From assembly GCF_900102545.1 (NCBI RefSeq), contig NZ_FNBN01000003.1, forward strand, positions 1,045,461 through 1,109,460: a stretch of DNA of 64,000 nucleotides, given 5' to 3'. Numbering within the stretch: position 1 is the first letter of the stretch; each line of letters starts with the position of its first letter. Of the stretch, positions 45,709-54,688 are shown piece after piece. Made by a program: the position numbers and the translations under genes. The DNA comes from Chitinophaga filiformis. GTDB taxonomy: Bacteria > Bacteroidota > Bacteroidia > Chitinophagales > Chitinophagaceae. The notes beneath the pieces were generated by a model. That model searched no databases and was not told the DNA's origin. It saw only the letters and a program-made list of their open reading frames with translations.

Positions 45709-46258
45709 AATTAGCAGCAGAAGAACCAAAGCCCCATCTGACAGGGATATTATGCTTTTCTGCATAAGCTTTGCCAAGCATCGTGAGCTTGTTGAATAAT
45801 TCTTCAAATCTGGTATTGTATTTATCGTGAATAACCTGTCCCTTTGCTTGTATCTGCTCTTGAGGAGCACCTTCATCATACATCTTTGCAAGTTCACGGT
45901 ATTCGTTTTTATAGATAGCCAGCACATATTCATGTAAAGACATCGAAGTTTGAATCATTTCTTTTGTTTCCGACGTCTCTGTCAGCTTACTCAGTTTTTT
46001 AAGATTGTCTTCTACGACTAATATCTTCAGATCAATAGTCTCCTTTCTGGTCATTGGCACGACATCACTTTTGCTGCCTTCCTTGAGCTTTACAGACGGA
46101 GTTTCCAGTTCGTTCATCAGGCCATCACCCGAAATGCCGGTGATCGAATTACAGTTTAATACGGCTTCGTCAAAATACTTTTCAGGGGGAGTCAGATTAC
46201 AGGATGTAAGTATCTGGCAGGTAAGAAGCGCCAGCATAAAAACTTTTTTAACAGACAT
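45707..46258 (-). CDS. Hypothetical lipoprotein
   Basis: A 183-residue protein from the ATG at 46258 (the longer frame would bury the signal peptide). Lipobox ILTSC, Cys near residue 20. The mature part is helical (LKILVVEDNLKKLSKLTETS, LHEYVLAIYKNEYRELAKMY) and ends RWGFGSSAAN. No family recognised; it resembles helical lipoproteins paired with secretion or toxin loci only in general character. Confidence 0.6.
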   Translation of the reverse strand: MSVKKVFMLALLTCQILTSCNLTPPEKYFDEAVLNCNSITGISGDGLMNELETPSVKLKEGSKSDVVPMTRKETIDLKILVVEDNLKKLSKLTETSETKEMIQTSMSLHEYVLAIYKNEYRELAKMYDEGAPQEQIQAKGQVIHDKYNTRFEELFNKLTMLGKAYAEKHNIPVRWGFGSSAAN

Positions 46259-46416
46259 AGATATACTATTTTTTGGGCAATAAAGATAACGGATATCCGC
46301 CAATTCTAATAGTTGATGCTATTTGTTCAGCCATGCACCAAAAAGTCGGCTGCGTCGCAGCACCATCGGTTATTCAAGGCAGAGCGGATTAGTAGAGCAC
46401 GCAAGAGATAGATGAA

Positions 46417-47139
46417 TCAGACGCTACCTCCATATGGCCAGTTGCTCCAATGATTGTTTGGACTTTTGGTAGGTTTATAAAGAGAGCTGTCTCCTGATTC
46501 CAGTACCCTTGCAATCATCTGAAATGTCTCATTTTCGGAAGGCCTTTCCTCTCCAGCTATATCGGGATGGAACCACTCGTCCAGCTGCATGATCCTGGGC
46601 AGGTTCTGGCGAAAACAATCATATATTTCATCTTCGACAGCCAGAAACTCGTCCTTGAATTCCGGGAGGCTTGCACGCATAAATTCATATACTCTTATAG
46701 AAGGCGGATTTTTCAAAGCAACGTTACGCGCAGCGTAGAATGCAGGATCTTTGGGTATGATGACTTTCTGGTCTCTGATCAACATGGTGTGTACGTCAGG
46801 ATTGAGTGTTCCCCATTGGTCGCCTACGAAAGTAGCGCCTTCATCACTATCGGCTGTTACCAGCAGAAAATTCGCATTATTCATTCCTGCTGCGAAAGGA
46901 AGGCGATTACCATATATGTACAGGCAATTCTCTATACCGTCGTGTCCATATAAGCGATAGTGGTAGCCTACTACTTCAATGGCTATCACCCAACTTTCAA
47001 GATCGCCAAAGACGGACAATCTCGATACTACGGGGTAAATATATCCATTGTCTAACATGGGAAAATTGAAATCTTTTGCGCAGGCATCTAATTGAGTCAG
47101 TATGTCGTTAGCGGAAAAAACTGCTTTGTTGTTCGGCAT
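46417..47139 (-). CDS. Hypothetical cytosolic protein (DUF7003-like)
   Basis: A 240-residue protein from the ATG at 47139; a GTG at 47190 would add 17 residues. FSANDILTQLDACAKDFNFP and MLDNGYIYPVVSRLSVFGD recall proteins I associate with DUF7003, but this is uncertain. It is acidic and Trp-rich near the end (NNHWSNWPYGGSV) with no signal peptide. It is one of several immunity-like proteins in this stretch and is divergent from the DUF6438-like remnant. Confidence 0.55.
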   Translation of the reverse strand: MPNNKAVFSANDILTQLDACAKDFNFPMLDNGYIYPVVSRLSVFGDLESWVIAIEVVGYHYRLYGHDGIENCLYIYGNRLPFAAGMNNANFLLVTADSDEGATFVGDQWGTLNPDVHTMLIRDQKVIIPKDPAFYAARNVALKNPPSIRVYEFMRASLPEFKDEFLAVEDEIYDCFRQNLPRIMQLDEWFHPDIAGEERPSENETFQMIARVLESGDSSLYKPTKSPNNHWSNWPYGGSV

Positions 47140-47174
47140 AGGAGTTAAAGTGGGTGGTTTGGCCTGCCGAAGGT

Positions 47175-47575
47175 AACACAAAAGTTGCACTGATAAAAAG
47201 CCAGTTATCTCAAAGATAGTCTTTGAGGCTGATGCCTGTTTTGGAACTTGTCCGGTTTTTACTATGTCGGTTTTAGAAGATGGGACTGCCTATTATGATG
47301 CCGAAATGTACAATGATCAACAAGGGCATTTTAAAACAATAGTAGAAAAGGCCCAGTTGGACAGCTTGAAACAGCTTATTGAGCTGAGTAACATTCTAGG
47401 ACTAAAAGACAATTATTCAATACCTGTTACAGATCATCCAACCTATACGCTAAGAGTGCAATATAACAATGACCAGCAAAAAACAATTAGAGATTATGGG
47501 CCTGGTGGACCGGACGAACTTAAAAAGATATATCACTTTATGTTCTCATTGAGAGAAACGCAGCACTGGAGATAA
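47175..47575 (+). pseudogene. DUF6438-like protein lacking its N-terminus and signal
   Basis: An ATG at 47264 gives 103 residues, but the family motif EADACFGTCPVFTM lies upstream of it in the same frame, back to a stop just before 47175. No ATG, GTG or TTG occurs in that upstream part. DUF6438 proteins are normally lipoproteins whose Cys-x-Gly-x-Cys motif follows the signal; here the signal is missing. The gene is therefore 5'-truncated, or makes a protein without its motif from 47264. Confidence 0.6.
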
Positions 47576-47642
47576 TTCTGCAGAACAGCCGATGAAGTTT
47601 CAGCTTGATTCATCCGATCTGGGGCAATCTCATAAGACACCC

Positions 47643-47688
47643 AAAAGGCAACGCGCCAGAGATGCAATCTTTGACGCGTTGCCTTTTT
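47643..47688 (+). terminator. Intrinsic terminator
   Basis: A perfect 13-bp stem AAAAGGCAACGCG (47643-47655) with its complement (47675-47687) and a 19-nt loop, ending in five T residues. It serves the DUF6438-like remnant and perhaps the convergent gene at 47747. Confidence 0.85.
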
Positions 47689-47746
47689 AAATGCTTGGTA
47701 GGGAAACAAATTCGAACCAGTTAATAGTGTTATCAGGGCCTTAAAT

Positions 47747-48499
47747 CTAATTGGGTAAGCTATATGTAATTTTTCCCTGCTGGTCCAAAAAGTTCAGTTT
47801 AGCTACGCCGTTGGAATCTACCAGTAACTGAAGCCTTGGTTTTCCCATGCGATCAGCAAGTGTTACCATTGCCGTTTTGCTATCATCCTTTCCGACAAAA
47901 ACACGCTGAGCGACCGCCTTCTGACCCATTTTAGGCTCCATTAATTTCTTCAGTAATTCTTCCTTTGCCGGACCATCCGGAAGTTGTTGTGCTTTTTTAT
48001 AATCAGCCCGCCATTGCCAGAATGGAGGAGCGGTTTGCCAGTCGTCAATATGAAGGCCTGTATTTTGGTCGCCATTGTCGTCAGAATAGGTCAGGTAGAG
48101 TACCTGATTCTGATTATACTGATCAAAAGAAAGGTGCCCTGTGGCGTGGTATCTACCTGTGCTGTCCTTGCCTCCCATGAATACTAATCCGCCATCTTCT
48201 GTGCCTTCGTCGTTGTAAAAGACAAGTCCCGGCCTATTCCCACCAGGAATAGGTGGGGTAAAAGGCTTGCCATAGGCAAGTACTTCGGGAGAACGGCTTT
48301 TATTAGAAATGACCATCCGCAGTTGACCATTGCTTTCCAGAATGTTAATACGTTCCACTGAGATCTCTTTAAAACGTCCGATATCGGATATACCAGAAAA
48401 TGCAAACAGACCTATGGCAACTAAAAGCATCGTTAAGATACCTGCATACCATTTAAGTCGTTGTAATTCCCTTTGCATTTTGGCTAATTGTTGTTCCAT
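47747..48499 (-). CDS. Single-pass membrane protein, unknown
   Basis: A 250-residue protein. The N-terminal coiled coil (EQQLAKMQRELQRLKW) leads into one membrane helix (YAGILTMLLVAIGLFAF). The extracytoplasmic domain is beta-rich with a repeated theme of evaluating a line of data (GQLRMVISNKSRSPEVL, GKPRLQLLVDSNGVAKLNFL). Similar proteins occur in Bacteroidota as hypothetical; no function is known to me. Confidence 0.65.
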   Translation of the reverse strand: MEQQLAKMQRELQRLKWYAGILTMLLVAIGLFAFSGISDIGRFKEISVERINILESNGQLRMVISNKSRSPEVLAYGKPFTPPIPGGNRPGLVFYNDEGTEDGGLVFMGGKDSTGRYHATGHLSFDQYNQNQVLYLTYSDDNGDQNTGLHIDDWQTAPPFWQWRADYKKAQQLPDGPAKEELLKKLMEPKMGQKAVAQRVFVGKDDSKTAMVTLADRMGKPRLQLLVDSNGVAKLNFLDQQGKITYSLPN

Positions 48500-48702
48500 G
48501 ATAAAGTGTTATTAATGAATAAGTCACATTTTTTGATGGCGGCGAAGATAGTTTAATTTTATAGATGTTACTGTTGGGGGTAAACTAGCGGATATGCAGG
48601 AAAATTGAACCAGCAGGTGACTGAAAGCAAATGTGAAGAAAATAAATTACCTTAACAAGGTAAACAGTCCCATGTATCTGAACGATAACAAAGATTAACA
48701 TC

Positions 48703-49758
48703 ATGAGACCATTTATTTTATTTCTAACATGCTTCCTCTTACCAGTCGCCTCAATTGCACAACAAGATACTATTGATGTTTTTATAGCTAGTCAAATGAA
48801 ACAGCAGGGAATCGTTGGTCTATCAATAGGAATTATAAAAAGTGGGAAAGTAATTAAGGCTAAAGGTTACGGACGGGCAAATATTGAATTGGATGTTCCG
48901 GCATCAGAAAAAACTGTTTATAAGATAGGCTCCATTAGCAAACAGTTTGTAGCAGTTGGTATCATGGAATTGGTGCAGGAGGGTAAATTAAAAGTATCTG
49001 ACCCCATAACGAAATTTATAAAAAACGTTCCTGCAAAATGGAATGCTGTCACCATTCGTCATTTGCTTAACCATACATCGGGATTACCCATAGATCCTCC
49101 AGGCTTTGATGGCATGAGAGCCCAGGCAGATTCTGTTTATATCAAAACCGCCTTTACTGATAGTTTGGATTTTCCAACTGGTTCGAAATTCGAGTACAGC
49201 AATTTCGGCTATTTTATATTAGCGGATATAATAAGGATCGCTTCTGGCCAGTCTTTTCCTGATTTTATGAAGAAATGTATTTTCGATGAATGTGGCATGG
49301 GTAGTACCAGAACAACATCGCTCGAAGCAATAGTTCCGAACAGAGCGGCTGGTTATATAAAGGATGCCAATGATTCTATACTAAATGCACCAAACTATAT
49401 TGCGCTGCGACCTAGTGGGGCTTTTCTCTCAAACATAAATGATTTATTGAAATGGGAAATGGAAATGCAGAATGGCAAACTGCTTACGCAAAAAAATTGG
49501 AATCTGATGTGGGGTGATACAATTAAAACTCCTCTTACAATGGACAATGAGGTCATGTATTATGGTTATGGCTGGATGACAAATAAATTGAACGGGAAGC
49601 AATTTGTACATCACGCAGGCTCATTGCCTGGTTTTAAGTCTGTTTATTTTCGTTATATCGAGGATAAGACAGCAATAATTATGTTAACTAATGCTGATAA
49701 TGCAGATGTGTATGCAATTGCATTTGGAGTAGCTGATTTATTGCAGACGGGAAAATAA
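48703..49758 (+). CDS. Serine hydrolase, beta-lactamase class C/DD-peptidase family
   Basis: A 351-residue exported enzyme with a signal peptide (residues 1-20, SIAQQD). The active-site SxxK tetrad Ser-Ile-Ser-Lys is in YKIGSISKQFVAVGIMELV. The second motif Tyr-Ser-Asn is in FEYSNFGYFILADI, and the third, HxG-type, in FVHHAGSLPGFKSVYF. This set defines the family, which includes esterases, DD-peptidases and AmpC. The third motif His-Ala-Gly, rather than Lys-Thr-Gly, favours an esterase or peptidase over a true beta-lactamase. Single gene. Confidence 0.9.
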   Translation: MRPFILFLTCFLLPVASIAQQDTIDVFIASQMKQQGIVGLSIGIIKSGKVIKAKGYGRANIELDVPASEKTVYKIGSISKQFVAVGIMELVQEGKLKVSDPITKFIKNVPAKWNAVTIRHLLNHTSGLPIDPPGFDGMRAQADSVYIKTAFTDSLDFPTGSKFEYSNFGYFILADIIRIASGQSFPDFMKKCIFDECGMGSTRTTSLEAIVPNRAAGYIKDANDSILNAPNYIALRPSGAFLSNINDLLKWEMEMQNGKLLTQKNWNLMWGDTIKTPLTMDNEVMYYGYGWMTNKLNGKQFVHHAGSLPGFKSVYFRYIEDKTAIIMLTNADNADVYAIAFGVADLLQTGK

Positions 49759-49797
49759 ACAAAACTGAGTCATGCCGATTATTGAAACGAGAAAGGT

Positions 49798-50223
49798 CTA
49801 TCCCTGCTGTTGCTTCAGATCAGGATAACGTGAAGCCAGCTCCTCGTGCAAAAGGCGCATACCACATACATATGTAGACACCAGGATCCTTTTACCCTTT
49901 CCCTTGTGAGGAACGATATGTAGGTAGTTCCAGGCAAACTTGTATCCTTTTACATCTTCCAGCAGGATCTCTCTGTTAACAAGTCTGGATACTTTACGCA
50001 CACTATGGTTATCCCAAAAGATCTTTTCATCGACCTGTAAAATACCGCATACGGAAAGACCAATGGCAATAAGCGATACAGGTAAAATAAAAAAGATGCC
50101 TTTTCTGAGAAAAGGATCGAAGAATGAGTAGATCAGCAGGCTAACAAATACGCATATTAGAGCGCTGAACATTAAGTAAGTGGCATTCCTCCAGCCGCGG
50201 GTCAAATAAAAAACATCTTCCAT
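49798..50223 (-). CDS. Small membrane protein with PH-like domain
   Basis: A 141-residue protein with two membrane segments (about 15-33 and 42-62) and then a beta-rich domain (VNREILLEDVKGYKFAWNYL, GKGKRILVSTYVCGMRL). This is the same layout as the protein at 43196, but with little obvious sequence identity. Function unknown. Confidence 0.6.
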   Translation of the reverse strand: MEDVFYLTRGWRNATYLMFSALICVFVSLLIYSFFDPFLRKGIFFILPVSLIAIGLSVCGILQVDEKIFWDNHSVRKVSRLVNREILLEDVKGYKFAWNYLHIVPHKGKGKRILVSTYVCGMRLLHEELASRYPDLKQQQG

Positions 50224-50287
50224 GGAGTAAGGGTAAATATTTGCTGTAAATATAAATCCTGGCCGTTGAAATCCGATAAGACGGCTT

Positions 50288-50725
50288 CTAAATAGATTTA
50301 TTCCACTTTGGAAATACGCCGAAGATATCCTGGTGTTGCCTTAATAAGTTTCTCTTTAACACTTCCGGGCAGTCAGTATATCTGGTATTGTGAGTTACGT
50401 ACCAGTATATATTCAAAGCTTCAATATTTTCTCTGGCCATCTGTTTTTTCCAGGCAATATGTGCTGGCGTTTTACCAAACTGCTGGCCATTGATGATTTC
50501 ATCTTTCAGGCCTCCCAATCCTTCGTTTCTAATTGAAAGAGAGCCATCTTTTTCAATTTTTCCCGAATGTCCAATGTAGATAAGCTCAACTCGTCCTTTT
50601 TTTAAGGCATAGATAACGTATACACCACTTTTATCAGCAGGTGCATTGCATACTGTCTGGAGATCGTTTTCTGGAGTGAGAAAGAAATGATCCTGTGTTT
50701 TGTATTTATCTAAAATGTCAAACAT
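50288..50725 (-). CDS. GIY-YIG-like small protein
   Basis: A 145-residue protein. GVY at residues 34-36 and YIG at 50-52 (GVYVIYALKKGRVELIYIGH) match the GIY-YIG nuclease core. An Arg follows in SIRNEGLGGLKDEI and basic residues later (AWKKQMARENIEAL); the usual catalytic Glu cannot be placed with certainty. Possible roles are a structure-specific nuclease or a domain that has lost activity. No DNA-binding partner is adjacent. It is divergent from the DUF1444-like gene. Confidence 0.65.
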   Translation of the reverse strand: MFDILDKYKTQDHFFLTPENDLQTVCNAPADKSGVYVIYALKKGRVELIYIGHSGKIEKDGSLSIRNEGLGGLKDEIINGQQFGKTPAHIAWKKQMARENIEALNIYWYVTHNTRYTDCPEVLKRNLLRQHQDIFGVFPKWNKSI

Positions 50726-50836
50726 GGTGCAAATATAGGTTATCTGGCGAGATTGCTTTTAAAGGAAACTAATTCATGACGCCTGGCAAGTAGATAAAGG
50801 TTATATTTACAGGTCAATTTAGCTTAAAATTATCAC

Positions 50837-51775
50837 ATGTTTTCTTTCTTCAAACGTAACAAGGCGAAGGTACAGATACCTGAATGGGCAGATTTCTTCA
50901 CTCCTGCAGAATATGAAAATTTCCTGGCACAGATCGATAAATATTTCAAGAAGGAAAAGATCAGTTATGTTATTAATGATGGAATGGCAGATGCCTCTTC
51001 TGATCGTTTCGGTGGATACCAGATCGGTCTGCTCAATCTGGCACAGCGTTGTAAACAGGCCGCTCCCTCCGCATGGAATGAGATCATTCACGAACAGTTT
51101 GTCCAAATGGAAGAACTGGCAGCATTTGATAAGAAGTTTATCGAGCAGTCGACTGATTTTTCTTTTGCAAAGGAATACATTGGGGTAAAGCTTTACCATG
51201 TAGACTATTACAAGGAAAATATGGAGAATGTCGCCATTGTAAGGCATCTGACGGAAGATATTGTAGCCATGCTTGTATTTGATCTTCCGCATTGTATAAA
51301 GAATGTTGCCCGCAGGGACTTTGACGCCTGGAATAAGACTGAGGACGAGATATTTACTTTAGGTTTAAAAAACATCGAAGAAAAATACCATCCCGACATC
51401 ATCATGCAGAAAATTGGTGATATCCAGTGCTGGCTGGCAGATGGTGAGCACTTTTATGCCCCCAATATTGTGCTGGACCTGGCCAACTTTCCGCTGGTGA
51501 TCGGTGCATATGGCACGCTGGTGGCCATACCCAACAGGCATGCTGCATTCCTGTACCCGATAGAAGATCTGGAAGTGGTAACGGCCTGCAATACATTGAT
51601 ACCTGTTATCTACAATATTCATCATGAGGGCCCAGGTTCCATCAGTAATAGCCTGTACTGGTATAGAAACGGCAGATTTATCAAAATACCTTGTGAAATT
51701 GATGATAATACGCTCAGGATGGCGCCTCCGGAAGAATTTGTGGAGATGCTGAACAAGCTGGAGGAAAAGAAATAA
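50837..51775 (+). CDS. DUF1444-like cytosolic protein
   Basis: A 312-residue protein starting MFSFFKRNK, with a helical N-terminal half and a C-terminal half (ANFPLVIGAYGTLVAIPNRH, AAFLYPIEDLEVVTACNTLI) resembling DUF1444-type proteins of Firmicutes and Bacteroidota. The family role is unknown, though members are frequent near toxin-immunity loci. The assignment is moderate. Confidence 0.6.
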   Translation: MFSFFKRNKAKVQIPEWADFFTPAEYENFLAQIDKYFKKEKISYVINDGMADASSDRFGGYQIGLLNLAQRCKQAAPSAWNEIIHEQFVQMEELAAFDKKFIEQSTDFSFAKEYIGVKLYHVDYYKENMENVAIVRHLTEDIVAMLVFDLPHCIKNVARRDFDAWNKTEDEIFTLGLKNIEEKYHPDIIMQKIGDIQCWLADGEHFYAPNIVLDLANFPLVIGAYGTLVAIPNRHAAFLYPIEDLEVVTACNTLIPVIYNIHHEGPGSISNSLYWYRNGRFIKIPCEIDDNTLRMAPPEEFVEMLNKLEEKK

Positions 51776-52240
51776 CCGGTAGACAATGCCAGTTAGTAGT
51801 ACCTCGGCAGGAGCAAAAGTAGTCCGTATCTTGGTCGGCAAGGTAGGTATCCGGTATTGGCAGTATAAGGCTTGCTTCAGGATCAAGCTTTGATTTATTG
51901 GCGAATATCCGTATTTAAGATATGAGAATGCTTTTATAATTGATATACATATATTTATGAGGATTTTGTATTCAAGCACGTGATTAAAACAGGGGAGGAT
52001 TGTCAATTTTGCTAAAGTGCGGTCCTGGTATCAATTTATATAATATTGTTATTTAATATCAGCAATCCCGACTTTTAGACGTATGTAATGTCTATTATAA
52101 GGTGGCCGAAAAGCCGGCAGATACACTAGCTGCGGGCATTTTACCTTTCTTGCATATCAGCTGTTTCATCAGAGCTCAGGATACCCCCAAATGCTAAAAC
52201 GCTTAGGGGAATGGCATTACGATCATTGACAATAGTTTTA
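51776..52240 (+). other. Intergenic region upstream of purK
   Basis: About 465 bases with a 36-codon ORF at 51786 (RILVGKVGIRYWQYKACFRI) of doubtful meaning. I see no tRNA and no purine-riboswitch core that I could confirm. Confidence 0.35.
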
Positions 52241-52248
52241 TACCTTTG
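52241..52248 (+). promoter_or_regulatory. Candidate -7 box of purKE
   Basis: TACCTTTG matches TAnnTTTG and ends 17 nt before the purK ATG, implying a very short leader. No clear -33 TTTG is present 19-21 nt upstream. Confidence 0.4.
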
Positions 52249-52265
52249 CATCCCAATTGAAGATT

Positions 52266-53384
52266 ATGCTAGAAAATTTGAAAATAGGAATATTAGGGGG
52301 CGGTCAGCTGGGAGGTATGCTTATACGGCATGCCATAGATCTCGGCCTCAGCGTTTCAGTAATGGATAAAGACGCAAATGCGCCTTGTTCACGTTATACT
52401 TCCTCTTTCTTTTGTGCCGATCAAACATCGTATGAAGCGGTGTTGGAATTCGGCAAGGGCCTTGATGTTATTACTATAGAAATGGAGGCGGTAAACATTG
52501 ATGCTTTACGCGAACTCGAAAAACAAGGGAAAAAGGTTTTCCCGACTCCTGATACTATTAAAGTGATCCAGGATAAGTTCACTCAAAAACAATTTCTACT
52601 ATCACATAATATACCGGTTGTGCCAGGGGTTGCCGTTGAAGGCAAAGGCGATCTGCACAAGTATGAAAGTAAACTACCAGGCTGTCTGAAAAAACGACGT
52701 AGCGGTTACGACGGCTATGGAGTGATGGTTTTGAAGACCCCTGCAGACATTGACACTGCTTTTGAAGAGCCAAGTGTGCTGGAAGAGTTGGTGGATATTA
52801 AGCATGAAATTTCTGTTATCGTAGCAAGAAATGAACATGGCGCTGTAAAGTGCTATGATCCTGTAATGATGGTATTTTCCGAAGAGAGATTCGTACTTGA
52901 TTTTCAGGTGGCACCAGCTGAATTAGAAGAAGGGATACGGAAAGAAGCCATCGCTGTTGCTGAAAAAATAGCGGATGCGCTCAAACTTGTTGGTATTCTT
53001 GCAGTGGAAATGTTTGTCACAAAAGATAATCGCCTTTTGGTGAACGAACTTGCTCCAAGGCCTCACAACAGTGGGCACCACACGATAGAAGCCAGCACAA
53101 CATCGCAATATGAGCAGCTGCTCAGGGCCATATTAGGATTGCCACTGGGTGACACAGCTCTTCATTGTCCTTCTTTAATGCTGAACATACTTGAAACGGC
53201 TGCGTTGATTTCGAACAGAGCAGAGAAACTACAGCACCTGCTGGATGTGCCGGGAGCACATCTTCACTGGTACGGCAAGAAAGGCAACAGAATAGGCAGG
53301 AAAATAGGTCATATAACCGTTACAGGCAGCACAATGGAGGACGTTGTCGCAAAGGCTGAAACCATTCGGAAAATTTTAAATTGA
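52266..53384 (+). CDS. purK: N5-carboxyaminoimidazole ribonucleotide synthase
   Basis: A 372-residue ATP-grasp enzyme of purine synthesis converting AIR, ATP and bicarbonate to N5-CAIR. It starts at ATG 52266 (a TTG at 52257 would add three residues). N-terminal fold motif KIGILGGGQLGGMLIRHA. ATP-grasp: VPGVAVEGKGDLHKYESKLP, GCLKKRRSGYDGYGV and VLEELVDIKHEISVIVARNE. Catalytic region VNELAPRPHNSGHHTIEAS. It is followed by purE 5 nt later, forming an operon as in many bacteria. Confidence 0.96.
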   Translation: MLENLKIGILGGGQLGGMLIRHAIDLGLSVSVMDKDANAPCSRYTSSFFCADQTSYEAVLEFGKGLDVITIEMEAVNIDALRELEKQGKKVFPTPDTIKVIQDKFTQKQFLLSHNIPVVPGVAVEGKGDLHKYESKLPGCLKKRRSGYDGYGVMVLKTPADIDTAFEEPSVLEELVDIKHEISVIVARNEHGAVKCYDPVMMVFSEERFVLDFQVAPAELEEGIRKEAIAVAEKIADALKLVGILAVEMFVTKDNRLLVNELAPRPHNSGHHTIEASTTSQYEQLLRAILGLPLGDTALHCPSLMLNILETAALISNRAEKLQHLLDVPGAHLHWYGKKGNRIGRKIGHITVTGSTMEDVVAKAETIRKILN

Positions 53385-53389
53385 AAAAT

Positions 53390-53884
53390 ATGAAACAGGT
53401 AGAAGTAGGCATTATTATGGGCAGTAGTTCAGATGCGCCTATTATGCGTCAGGCAATAGAGGTGTTAAAGAAATTCGACATAGGTTACGAGTTTAATGTT
53501 GTGTCGGCACACCGCAGCCCTCAAAGAATGTTTGAATACGCAGCTGCCGCTGAAGGACGTGGTTTGAAGATCATCATCGCCGGCGCTGGTGGTGCAGCCC
53601 ATCTTCCGGGTATGGTTGCTGCTATTACCACTTTGCCTGTAGTGGGTGTTCCCATCAAGTCTTCAAACTCTCTTGATGGTTGGGATTCTCTTCTGTCTAT
53701 CGTGCAAATGCCTGGCGATATACCTGTAGCCACAGTAAGTGTTAATGGTGCTCATAACGCCGGTTTGCTGGCGGTACAGATCCTGGCCACTAGCAACAGC
53801 ACTCTCAGACAAAAGCTGACAGCATTGAAGAAAGAGAATAATGAGAAGGTTGCCAAGCAAAATGAGACTTTGGATCGTAGTTAA
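53390..53884 (+). CDS. purE: N5-CAIR mutase
   Basis: A 164-residue enzyme that moves the carboxyl group of N5-CAIR to give CAIR. It starts at ATG 53390; a TTG overlapping the purK stop would add three residues. Class I PurE signatures are GIIMGSSSDAPIM, VVSAHRSPQRMFEY, IAGAGGAAHLPGM and IVQMPGDIPVATVSVNGAHN. It acts directly after PurK; the pair is transcribed together and ended by the terminator at 53931. Confidence 0.97.
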   Translation: MKQVEVGIIMGSSSDAPIMRQAIEVLKKFDIGYEFNVVSAHRSPQRMFEYAAAAEGRGLKIIIAGAGGAAHLPGMVAAITTLPVVGVPIKSSNSLDGWDSLLSIVQMPGDIPVATVSVNGAHNAGLLAVQILATSNSTLRQKLTALKKENNEKVAKQNETLDRS

Positions 53885-53930
53885 CAGAGGGGAGTCGCCC
53901 CGGCCTTAGCTATGCTACTTTAATATAATG

Positions 53931-53959
53931 CCCGCAGACTTGAAGTTTGCGGGTTTTTT
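53931..53959 (+). terminator. Intrinsic terminator of purKE
   Basis: The stem CCCGCAGACTT pairs with AAGTTTGCGGG (53931-53953, innermost bases looping) and runs into six T residues, 47 nt after the purE stop. Confidence 0.9.
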
Positions 53960-53997
53960 ATGTCCCTTTGGGCCTCATTAGTAATGGGGGAATTGAT

Positions 53998-54028
53998 TAG
54001 TCCCGGCAGGTGTACCCCGCCGGGGCTA
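53998..54028. terminator. Hairpin between convergent purE and PEGA-like gene
   Basis: A 10-bp stem (53998-54007 with 54019-54028, core CCCGGC/GCCGGG, one G-T pair) sits just beyond the stop of the convergent gene at 54040. The T-rich tail is clearer on the plus strand, so it may serve both directions. Confidence 0.55.
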
Positions 54029-54039
54029 ATTTTAATAAT

Positions 54040-54540
54040 TTAATTGATCTTCACTAACCGCTCCTTCATTCCCTCATCAACATGTTTAACATCGACAATA
54101 GTCAGTGAGGGTTCAGTCGCTCCCTGCGGCTTCAACATCTTGTTGATCCGTTTCTCTGTATTGCTGACTGTCCACATACCACCAGTCAATGGGTCCACGA
54201 TTAACATACCAATAGCCCCGCCGATCAGGATGTTTCCAAAGTACCAGCCATTTAATTTAAAATGGATAGGCATAGTAAATTCCTCATATCCGGCTTTGGT
54301 GAACTTTACGGTATACTGAGCCGGAGAGAAGTAGCCGGCACCGGATTTCAGTCGTACCGTTGCAGGTGTGTTACCGTTAAAGACTTCCTTCCCTTTTTTG
54401 TTGGTGATCACCAGTTTGGCATCCCCGGGATTAGAATTTACTACAAAAGTGTGCTGGGTGCCTCCAAAAATAGTAGCGCAGGAGGAAAAGGTAAGTGCGG
54501 CGACAATAGCTAAGCCGCACATCGTGTGTGCTTTTTTCAT
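54040..54540 (-). CDS. PEGA-like lipoprotein
   Basis: A 166-residue protein, lipobox FSSC (Cys near residue 21). The mature part starts ATIFGGTQHTFVVNSNPGDA and contains a PEGA-like beta-sandwich (KLVITNKKGKEVFNGNTPAT, YTVKFTKAGYEEF). A hydrophobic Gly-rich stretch (GNILIGGAIGMLIVDPLTGG) follows. Such proteins are common envelope lipoproteins of unknown function. Confidence 0.7.
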   Translation of the reverse strand: MKKAHTMCGLAIVAALTFSSCATIFGGTQHTFVVNSNPGDAKLVITNKKGKEVFNGNTPATVRLKSGAGYFSPAQYTVKFTKAGYEEFTMPIHFKLNGWYFGNILIGGAIGMLIVDPLTGGMWTVSNTEKRINKMLKPQGATEPSLTIVDVKHVDEGMKERLVKIN

Positions 54541-54688
54541 GGTAAAGGGAGTTGCTTTCAGTTGAATATAGAAGGTTATAGTTAACGCTGTCTAAGATAT
54601 CATTCATTTTCTGGTTTTTCAAAATAAAAACAGTTTTTTTTAACCCGTTTGATAGATGCTGGTACACGGGGAGATTCCGTAATGTTAG

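Noticed and set aside
50730..50737. TATATTTG box on the minus strand before the GIY-YIG-like gene
   Set aside because: It lies only 4 nt from the start codon and has no -33 partner, so it would require a leaderless message.
50819..51292. 157-residue minus-strand ORF
   Set aside because: Antisense to the DUF1444-like gene, with low-quality composition.
51365..52006. 213-residue minus-strand ORF
   Set aside because: It mostly overlaps the well-formed DUF1444-like gene and has no family features.
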